From Thermohalobaculum sp039185235 (lineage in GTDB: Bacteria; Pseudomonadota; Alphaproteobacteria; Rhodobacterales; Rhodobacteraceae), in the NCBI GenBank assembly GCA_039185235.1, contig JBCDAS010000270.1, forward strand, positions 1-5,502: 5,502 nucleotides of DNA, read 5' to 3'. The position numbers and the translations under genes were made by a program. The notes beneath the pieces were generated by a model. That model did not search any database and was not told the origin of the DNA. It saw only the letters and a program-made list of their open reading frames with translations. Below, one piece after another: positions 1 to 5,502 of the stretch (position 1 is its first letter; the number at the start of each line of letters is the position of its first letter).

Positions 1-359
1 CCCGCCTCGACGCACATCACGCCGTTATAGCCCTCATAGACAAAGTCTTCTGGCCGCAGTTCCTCGGTGTGGAAATCCACCTCCTGCAGCACATCGATCA
101 CCGTCGGCATCAAGCATTTGGTGAGCGTGAAAGTGCTGTCATGCTTCGGGTCGCAGCCGATCTGCAGCACCCGTTTGCCAAGCTTGGAGAACGCCACGGA
201 CAGGTTCGACGAGGTTGTCGACTTGCCAATGCCCCCTTTGCCATAGACCGAGAAAACCTTCGCCCCCTCGATCTTCATCTTGGGGTCCATCTTGACCTGC
301 ACCGAGCCTTCGCCGTCTTCGCGACGCTTCAGGACAGGGGGTGTTTCCAATGGGCTCAT
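1..359 (-). CDS. bchL: Light-independent protochlorophyllide reductase iron protein BchL (5' part, cut by window edge)
   Basis: BchL is the NifH-like homodimeric ATPase of DPOR. It carries a subunit-bridging [4Fe-4S] cluster and passes electrons to BchN-BchB on ATP hydrolysis. Only 119 complete codons of a protein usually near 300 residues are present, because the gene runs off the left edge. The start ATG (359-357) has an AGGAG six bases upstream and gives the family-like MSPLETPPV. Residues 1-30 form a charged N-terminal extension ahead of the nucleotide-binding fold. The Walker A/P-loop is YGKGGIGKSTTS (39-50), and the conserved GCDPKHDSTFTLT (68-80) follows. The visible part ends in EGYNGVMCVEA (109-119), just before the GGPP...GC stretch where the first cluster cysteine is expected. 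The cluster ligands are therefore outside the window, and Cys116 is not expected to be one. The P-loop, the KHDST stretch and the bchH neighbour separate it from NifH and from BchX. No frameshift or damage is seen in the visible part. Confidence 0.97.
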   Translation of the reverse strand, partial: MSPLETPPVLKRREDGEGSVQVKMDPKMKIEGAKVFSVYGKGGIGKSTTSSNLSVAFSKLGKRVLQIGCDPKHDSTFTLTKCLMPTVIDVLQEVDFHTEELRPEDFVYEGYNGVMCVEA

Positions 360-365
360 GGTTAT

Positions 366-370
366 CTCCT
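366..370 (-). promoter_or_regulatory. Ribosome binding site of bchL
   Basis: On the minus strand the 22-base gap between the bchH stop codon and the bchL start contains AGGAG, six bases before the ATG at 359-357. This is a strong Shine-Dalgarno match at good spacing and supports the chosen bchL start. The gap is too short to hold a terminator or promoter, so bchL is read from the bchH transcript. Confidence 0.9.
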
Positions 371-381
371 CATGCGTCCGA

Positions 382-3300
382 TTACTCTGCGGCCCAGGAA
401 CTCACGCCTTCGACGTGATCCTCGAGCTCATCCCCGGCATTTCGCAGCGCTTCAAGCGTGGCTTCATCCGGCTCCCAATAGTTGCGTTCATGGGCTTCGA
501 TCAGGCGGTGCGCGACCTTGGCCGAGGCCTTTGGGTTCAGCATCGCAAGCCGACGGCGCATGTCTTCGTCGAGCACGAAAGTCTCGGTCATGCGCTGATA
601 GACCCAAGGCTGGACTTGGCCGGTGGTTGCCGACCAGCCCATGGTGTTGGTCACATGCGCCTCGATATGGCGGACCCCTTCGTGGCCGTGATCGAGCATC
701 GCCTCGTACCATTTCGGATTGAGAACCCTTGTGCGGGCCTCCAGCGCGACCTGCTCTTCCAGCGTCCGGACCTTGCCCTCGCCGCGGGTCTGGTCGCCGA
801 TATAGACCGGGATCTGATCGCCGCGTGCGCGTTTGACCGCCCGCCCGATGCCGCCCAGCGTGTCAAAGTAATGATCGACCGTCGTGACGCCGAGCTCAAC
901 GCTCTCCAGGTTCTGGTAGGCAAGCTCCACGCCAGCGAGTGTCTCCTGTAACAGCCCCTGTTGCCGGGTCGGCTGGCCGTTTACGCCATAAGCATAACAC
1001 TTGCGGGTCGTAAACGTCTCCGCCAGTTCATCCTCATCGTCCCAAGCCCCTGAATCGATGAGCATATTCACGTTCGACCCATAAGCGCCATCGGCGTTCG
1101 AGAAGACCCGCAGCGCCGCTTCTTCGAGGCTGACATCATGCTTCGCCGCATGCGCGCGGGCGTGTTTGGCGATGTAGTTCGCCTCGTCTGGCTCATCCGC
1201 CGTCGCGGCCTTGAACGCTGCTTCGGCCAGCATCTTGGTCTGCAGCGGCAAGAGATCGCGGAAGATGCCGCTCAGCGTCATCACCACGTCGATCCTTGGG
1301 CGGCCAAGCTCCTCCATCGGCACCAGGTCTGACCCCGCGAGGCGACCATAGCCGTCAAACCGCGGCTTCGCGCCCATCAGGCTCAGTGCCTGCGCGATCG
1401 GCCCGCCCTCGGTCTTGAGGTTATCCGTGCCCCAGAGGACCAGCGCCACGGTCTCCGGCAACGCTTTGCCTTCTTCCTGATGACGCTCAATCAGGCGATG
1501 CGCCTGCGCGGCCCCGTCCTGCATCGCAAAAGTGGAGGGCAGGCGGAACGGGTCGAAACCGTGCAGGTTCCTTCCCGTCGGCAGAATGTCCGGGGTGCGG
1601 ATCAGATCGCCGCCCGAGGTCGGCGCAATGAACTTCGCATCCAGCGCCCGGAGGAGTGCAGGCGTCTCGGTATCGGTCGCGAGGTGCTGATCCGCCCGCG
1701 CCAGCATTTCCGCAATCGCCGGATCATCCGCCGTAGTCCCCTGGCCTTCGGCGATGGCATCAAGGAAGTCCTTCCGCGCCTCTTCACTCTCCCCCTCGCC
1801 GATCACATGCAGCCCATGTGGGATGAGCGCGTATTCGAGCTCCAAGATCTGCGCGCCGAGATCGGCGATCCCGTTCACCGCTAGGTTCCACGCAGGCTCA
1901 GGCTCCGCCAGGTCCACCGCCACCGCCTGGCCCTGGATCAGGTCGACCAGCGCCGGGCGCCCAGCATCATCCGGCTCCATGCTCCGCCAGCGGTCCAGCG
2001 AGCCTTTCAGCTCCAGCAACCCTTTGTAGAGCCCCGCGGTCGCCACCGGCGGGGTCAGGTAGCTGATCAGCGTCGCGGCAGAGCGACGCTTGGCGATCGT
2101 GCCTTCGGATGGGTTGTTCGCGGCATAGAGGTAGTAGTTCGGCAAGTCCCCGATCAGCCGATCCGGCCAGCATTGCGCACTCATGCCTGACTGTTTGCCC
2201 GGCATGAACTCCAACGCCCCGTGGGTGCCGAAATGAAGAACCGCATGGGCGCTGAAATCCTCGCGGATCCAGCGGTAAAAGGCGGCGAAAGCATGGGTCG
2301 GCGCGAAGCCCTTCTCAAAGAGCAGCCGCATCGGGTCGCCCTCATAGCCAAAGGCCGGTTGGACGCCCACAAAGATATTCCCCAGCTGAGCGCCAAACAC
2401 TTGGATCGCGCTGCCATCCGACTGATGCCGACCTGGCGCTGGACCCCATTGCGCCTCGATCTCCGCCAGATGCGGCTCGCGCGCAACATGGGTGTCCGCC
2501 GGGATGCGTGCTGCCACCGCCGCATCGGTGATCATCCCGTCGCCGAGGATCGTTTTGCGCAGCGCATCAACGCTCCCCGGCAGATCAACTGTGTAGCCTT
2601 CCGCCTTCATCGAGCGCAGCGTGTTCATCAGACTCTCAAAGACCGAGAGATGCGCCGCCGTCCCGGTCGCGCCGCCATTGGGCGGGAAATTGTAGATCAC
2701 CATGGCGACCCTGCGCTCGGCCCGGTCGGATTGGCGGAGCGCGATCAGCTTCTCGACTCGGCGCGCCAGCATGTCCGCCCGCTCGGGATGCGCCGTCATC
2801 GCGCCCGAACCTTCGAGGCAGGCGCCCGGTTCGGGCTGGCCTCCCTCTTGCCGGCCGCCATAGACCATCGGGCCCGTGGCGCCGTCGATCTCGGGGATCG
2901 CGACCATCATGGTCGCCTCGATCGGCATGAGACCGCGGTCTGAGCTCTCCCAGCTCTCCAGCGTCTGGAACTCCAGCGCATGGGCGGCGAGATAGGGAAT
3001 ATCCAGCGCCTCCAGAACCTTGGAGGCTGCATCGCTGTCGTTATAGGCCGGACCACCCACCAGGCTGAACCCGGTCAGAGAGACGACTGCATCGACGACC
3101 GGCTTCCCGTCGCGAACAAAGAACGTCTCGATCCCCGGTCGCGCATCCAAGCCACCGGCAAAGGCCGGGACGACGGTCATTCCGTGGGCCTCAAACGCGC
3201 GGATCACCCCGTCATAATGCCCCGTATCGCCCGACAGCACGTAGGAGCGCATCAGGAGGAGCCCGACGCGCCCGCCCTTTTGAACCGGGAGCGCCGTGGG

Positions 3301-4005
3301 ATCAGCCGTCACACGGCCCGGCAAGTCCGGATGGTAAAGCCCCGTCTCAGGGTACTCGACCGGATCGGCCACCGCGACCCGGCCCCGCAGCATCTCGCGC
3401 GGGCCGCTGGCATAGCGGTTGATCAGGAGCCGCACCATATTGGCGAGGTTCCCGTCGGTCGAGGCCAGCCAGTACTGCATGCAGAGGAAATAGGCCCGCA
3501 CATCCTGCGCTGTTCCAGGAATAAACTTCAGAATCTTCGGCAGCCGACGCAGCATCTTCATCTGCGCCGCACCGCTGGTCTGGCCCGGCTTTTTCGAGCC
3601 ACGCAGCCTTTTCAGAAGCGCCAGCGGCCCCTTGTCCTTGCCGTCCATGCGGAAGCGCCCGATGCGGGTCATCTTCATGATCTCGCCTGCGGAAACGGCA
3701 GCAAGCATCGCATCACAATCCTCGCGCCGGGCCTTCAAGGCGGGGAGGACCGCTTGGATATGCTCCTCCATGAAAATCATGGTGGCGATGATGATGTCGC
3801 CCTTGGCGATGCTGTCGCAGGCGGCCTTGGCCCGTGCCGGATCCGACCATTCAGCGGCGAAATGCAGATCCAGGCTCAGCCCCGGCAAGTCGCGCTTCAA
3901 TTCGCCCATGGCACGCTCGATCGCCCCGGCGATATGCCGGTCGAGCGTCAGGATCACCACCCGGATCGGGACCGGATCACCTGCTGAAATGGGCTTTTGC
4001 ATCAT
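382..4005 (-). CDS. bchH: Magnesium-chelatase large subunit H (porphyrin-binding)
   Basis: BchH binds protoporphyrin IX and, with the AAA+ subunits BchI and BchD, inserts Mg2+ in the first committed step of bacteriochlorophyll synthesis. It acts in the cytoplasm. The 1207-residue protein has the usual family length. An N-terminal domain (about 14-180, from IRVVILTLD) is followed by the CobN/Mg-chelatase body. Recognisable blocks are YNFPPNGGATGTAA (438-451), the signature HFGTHGALEFMPGKQSG (591-607, whose His and Glu residues are expected in the active site; Glu599 may correspond to the essential Glu660 of cyanobacterial ChlH), PTGRNLHGFDP (809-819), YGSNVN (975-980), TTVDHYFDTLGGIGRAV (1041-1057) and the C-terminal HIEAHVTNTMGWSATTGQ (1113-1130). 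There are only six cysteines (63, 97, 175, 396, 612, 1003), and the Fe-S cysteine motif described for R. capsulatus BchH is absent. The gene starts inside bchB with a doubled ATG (4005 and 4002). The frame is closed upstream by a stop at 4030-4032 with no other start codon between, so one of these two is the start. It ends with TAA, 22 bases before bchL. Confidence 0.98.
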   Translation of the reverse strand: MMQKPISAGDPVPIRVVILTLDRHIAGAIERAMGELKRDLPGLSLDLHFAAEWSDPARAKAACDSIAKGDIIIATMIFMEEHIQAVLPALKARREDCDAMLAAVSAGEIMKMTRIGRFRMDGKDKGPLALLKRLRGSKKPGQTSGAAQMKMLRRLPKILKFIPGTAQDVRAYFLCMQYWLASTDGNLANMVRLLINRYASGPREMLRGRVAVADPVEYPETGLYHPDLPGRVTADPTALPVQKGGRVGLLLMRSYVLSGDTGHYDGVIRAFEAHGMTVVPAFAGGLDARPGIETFFVRDGKPVVDAVVSLTGFSLVGGPAYNDSDAASKVLEALDIPYLAAHALEFQTLESWESSDRGLMPIEATMMVAIPEIDGATGPMVYGGRQEGGQPEPGACLEGSGAMTAHPERADMLARRVEKLIALRQSDRAERRVAMVIYNFPPNGGATGTAAHLSVFESLMNTLRSMKAEGYTVDLPGSVDALRKTILGDGMITDAAVAARIPADTHVAREPHLAEIEAQWGPAPGRHQSDGSAIQVFGAQLGNIFVGVQPAFGYEGDPMRLLFEKGFAPTHAFAAFYRWIREDFSAHAVLHFGTHGALEFMPGKQSGMSAQCWPDRLIGDLPNYYLYAANNPSEGTIAKRRSAATLISYLTPPVATAGLYKGLLELKGSLDRWRSMEPDDAGRPALVDLIQGQAVAVDLAEPEPAWNLAVNGIADLGAQILELEYALIPHGLHVIGEGESEEARKDFLDAIAEGQGTTADDPAIAEMLARADQHLATDTETPALLRALDAKFIAPTSGGDLIRTPDILPTGRNLHGFDPFRLPSTFAMQDGAAQAHRLIERHQEEGKALPETVALVLWGTDNLKTEGGPIAQALSLMGAKPRFDGYGRLAGSDLVPMEELGRPRIDVVMTLSGIFRDLLPLQTKMLAEAAFKAATADEPDEANYIAKHARAHAAKHDVSLEEAALRVFSNADGAYGSNVNMLIDSGAWDDEDELAETFTTRKCYAYGVNGQPTRQQGLLQETLAGVELAYQNLESVELGVTTVDHYFDTLGGIGRAVKRARGDQIPVYIGDQTRGEGKVRTLEEQVALEARTRVLNPKWYEAMLDHGHEGVRHIEAHVTNTMGWSATTGQVQPWVYQRMTETFVLDEDMRRRLAMLNPKASAKVAHRLIEAHERNYWEPDEATLEALRNAGDELEDHVEGVSSWAAE
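3977..4005 (-). other. 29-base overlap of bchB 3' end with bchH 5' end (likely translational coupling)
   Basis: The first codons of bchH (ATG-ATG-CAA-AAG) lie inside the last codons of bchB in another reading frame, and bchB ends with TGA at 3979-3977. No strong Shine-Dalgarno sequence precedes the bchH start; only a GAG seven bases before the first ATG is visible. The overlap is seen directly. Coupling, in which ribosomes finishing bchB help start bchH, is an inference from the overlap and the weak binding site. Confidence 0.6.
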
Positions 4006-5494
4006 AGAGCGTCTCGAGGGTGATCGTCGTCAGGCCATGGTCTTTCGCAAAGGTCTCCGTGTTGCGCCGGGCCTTGCCGCGCACGAAGAAAGGGATTTTC
4101 TTGAGCTCCTGTTCGGCGCCGACCTCCCAGAGGATCGGGCCGTCCATGAGTTTCGGCTGGGGCTGTGCGGCGGGTTCGGCGGCATGACCATGATGGCTGG
4201 GTCCGGCTTCGTCGTGGAATTCGAAATCGTCGCGGAACATGCCGAGCAGATGCTCTTCCAGCCCCATCACGAGGGGATGGACCAGCGTGTCGAAGAGGAC
4301 GTTGGCCCCCTCGAACCCCATCATCGGCGAGTAGCGCGCCGGAAAATCCTGCACATGCACCGGGGCCGAGATCACGGCACAAGGCATCCGTAGACGCTTG
4401 GCAATATGACGCTCCATCTGGGTGCCAAGCAGCATCTCGGGCGCCAGTTCGGCAACCTTGGCCTCAACTTCGAGATAGTCGTCCGAGATCAGAGCCTCGC
4501 AGTCGATTTCCTTGGCATAGGCGCGGATCTCACGGGCGAATTCGCGGGAGTAGGTGCCGAGGCCCACGACCTCGAACCCCATCTCTTCCTTGCACACCCG
4601 GGCGAGCGCCAGCGCATGGGTGGCATCGCCAAAGACGAAGACCCGTTTGCCGGTCAGATAGGTCGAGTCGACCGATTTGGAGTACCAGGGCAACCGACTC
4701 TCTACCGCCGCCAGAGCCTCGGCAGCACAGATCCCCGCCAGTTCCGCCACTTCGCGGACGAAGTCCCGGGTCGCGTTGACACCAATCGGCACAGTTTTGG
4801 TGCGCGGCATCTTGTGATCGCGTTCCAGCCAACGTGCGGCGGTCTCAGCCACTTCGGGGTAGAGCACCACGTTGAAATCAGCAGCCGGGATGCGTGCGAG
4901 ATCAGCCGTTGTCGCCTCCCAGGGTGCGATCACGTTGATATGGATTCCCATCCGCTCGATCAGAGTGCGGATCTCATGCAGGTCATCGCGGTGACGGAAA
5001 CCGAGTGCTGAGGGGCCGAGAATGTTGCAGGACGGCTGGCCGATCTTCGAGACCGGCTGCGCGAAACTGCGAACCATGCGATAGAAGGTCTCGGCCGCGC
5101 CCCAATTCTCCTTTTTCTGATAGGCAGGCAGTTCCAGCGGCACGACGGGCAGGTCGAGATCCATACCCTCGGCCAGACCGCCAGGATCATCCTGGATCAG
5201 CTCCGCGGTGCAAGAGGACCCAACCATGATTGCGTCCGGCTTGAACCGCTCAACCGCGTCCTCGCAGGCGCGTTTGAACAGGTTTGCCGTGTCTGATCCC
5301 AAATCGCGGGCCTGAAACGTGGTGTAGGTTACTGGCGGGCGACGATCCCTGCGCTCGATCATGGTGAAGAGCAGATCCGCATAGGTATCGCCCTGTGGCG
5401 CATGGAGCACGTAGTGCACCCCCTTCATCGCGGTCGCGATCCGCATCGCGCCGACATGGGGCGGGCCCTCATATGTCCAGAGGGTCAGCTTCAT
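3977..5494 (-). CDS. bchB: Light-independent protochlorophyllide reductase, subunit B (DPOR BchB)
   Basis: BchB pairs with BchN in the NifDK-like catalytic component of DPOR, which takes electrons from BchL and reduces the C17-C18 double bond of protochlorophyllide without light. It is cytoplasmic. The 505-residue protein opens with the family's typical MKLTLWTYEGPPHVGAMRIA, which fixes the start at 5494. Asp36 (in APQGD) sits where the BchB aspartate ligand of the BchN-BchB [4Fe-4S] cluster lies. Cys95 is in the conserved GSSCTAELI, and Asp276 in SVDSTYL probably matches the catalytic Asp274 of R. capsulatus. The nitrogenase-like fold covers about residues 1-425. A variable His/Ala/Pro/Gln-rich linker follows (427-452), then the small C-terminal domain typical of BchB/ChlB (about 454-500, from ILWEVGAEQELKKIPFFVRG). 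Length is slightly below the roughly 525 residues of Rhodobacter BchB. Only 8 bases lie upstream in the window, with no well-placed ribosome binding site visible. bchN is expected beyond the right edge. The 3' end overlaps bchH by 29 bases. The residue equivalences come from remembered family literature; the identification itself is secure. Confidence 0.98.
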   Translation of the reverse strand: MKLTLWTYEGPPHVGAMRIATAMKGVHYVLHAPQGDTYADLLFTMIERRDRRPPVTYTTFQARDLGSDTANLFKRACEDAVERFKPDAIMVGSSCTAELIQDDPGGLAEGMDLDLPVVPLELPAYQKKENWGAAETFYRMVRSFAQPVSKIGQPSCNILGPSALGFRHRDDLHEIRTLIERMGIHINVIAPWEATTADLARIPAADFNVVLYPEVAETAARWLERDHKMPRTKTVPIGVNATRDFVREVAELAGICAAEALAAVESRLPWYSKSVDSTYLTGKRVFVFGDATHALALARVCKEEMGFEVVGLGTYSREFAREIRAYAKEIDCEALISDDYLEVEAKVAELAPEMLLGTQMERHIAKRLRMPCAVISAPVHVQDFPARYSPMMGFEGANVLFDTLVHPLVMGLEEHLLGMFRDDFEFHDEAGPSHHGHAAEPAAQPQPKLMDGPILWEVGAEQELKKIPFFVRGKARRNTETFAKDHGLTTITLETLYDAKAHFSR

Positions 5495-5502
5495 ACCGCC
5501 AG

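Noticed and set aside
1..359. NifH or BchX (chlorophyllide reductase iron protein) instead of BchL
   Set aside because: All three share the P-loop fold, but the N-terminal extension, the GCDPKHDSTFTLT stretch and the position directly after bchB-bchH fit BchL.
360..381. Possible promoter or PpsR/CrtJ operator (TGT-N12-ACA) before bchL
   Set aside because: The 22-base gap is filled by the ribosome binding site and contains no such palindrome. I saw no convincing copy elsewhere in the window by eye. The real operator is expected upstream of the operon, outside the right edge.
69..951. Two overlapping plus-strand open frames (217 and 223 codons) opposite bchL and the 3' end of bchH
   Set aside because: They lie opposite the BchL P-loop region and the conserved BchH C-terminus, their products lack any known motif, and they overlap each other, which is typical of shadow frames.
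2221..2943. Plus-strand open frame (240 codons) opposite the middle of bchH
   Set aside because: Its product is basic, low in structure and unrecognisable, and conserved bchH blocks on the other strand explain the DNA fully.
2980..3987. Long plus-strand open frame (335 codons) opposite the 5' third of bchH
   Set aside because: It lies entirely antisense to the well-conserved bchH. Its product is Arg/His/Gln-rich with no recognisable domain, as expected from a GC-rich gene read backwards, and no clear ribosome binding site was noticed.
382..4005. CobN (cobaltochelatase large subunit) instead of BchH
   Set aside because: CobN shares the central signature, but the N-terminal domain, the C-terminal HIEAHVTNTMGWSATTGQ block and the flanking bchB and bchL identify the Mg-chelatase subunit.
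3632..4393. Plus-strand open frame (253 codons) across the bchH/bchB junction
   Set aside because: Antisense to both recognised genes and with no family resemblance. High G/C at third codon positions removes stop codons on the opposite strand, which explains its length.

Overview
The window is a piece of an alphaproteobacterial photosynthesis gene cluster. It holds three consecutive genes, all on the minus strand and read from right to left: bchB (complete, 505 aa), bchH (complete, 1207 aa) and bchL (N-terminal 119 codons only, cut by the left edge). The order bchB-bchH-bchL matches the bchF-N-B-H-L-M segment known from Rhodobacter and its relatives. GC-rich DNA, strong G/C preference at third codon positions, and protein sequences close to the Rhodobacter families point to a purple phototroph of the Rhodobacteraceae (Rhodobacter or Roseobacter type). 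The species cannot be fixed from this window.

Layout: bchB begins 8 bases inside the right edge (ATG at 5494-5492) and ends at 3977. bchH begins at 4005, inside the end of bchB (29-base overlap), and ends at 382. A 22-base gap carries a good Shine-Dalgarno sequence, and bchL starts at 359 and runs off the left end. Coding density is essentially complete. There is no intergenic stretch long enough for a promoter, terminator, RNA gene or mobile element, so the three genes are almost certainly co-transcribed from a promoter outside the window to the right.

Function: BchH is the large porphyrin-binding subunit of Mg-chelatase, which inserts Mg2+ into protoporphyrin IX with BchI and BchD. BchB and BchL are two of the three subunits of the nitrogenase-like dark-operative protochlorophyllide reductase (DPOR). 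BchL is the ATP-dependent iron protein, and BchN-BchB is the catalytic component that reduces ring D of protochlorophyllide to chlorophyllide a. One transcript therefore supplies the committed first step and a later reduction of bacteriochlorophyll synthesis.

The most notable detail is in BchH. The four-cysteine motif reported to bind an oxygen-sensitive Fe-S cluster in Rhodobacter capsulatus BchH appears to be missing here, with only one cysteine (Cys396) in the corresponding stretch. Otherwise the window is an ordinary, intact photosynthesis operon segment, and I see no undescribed system in it.
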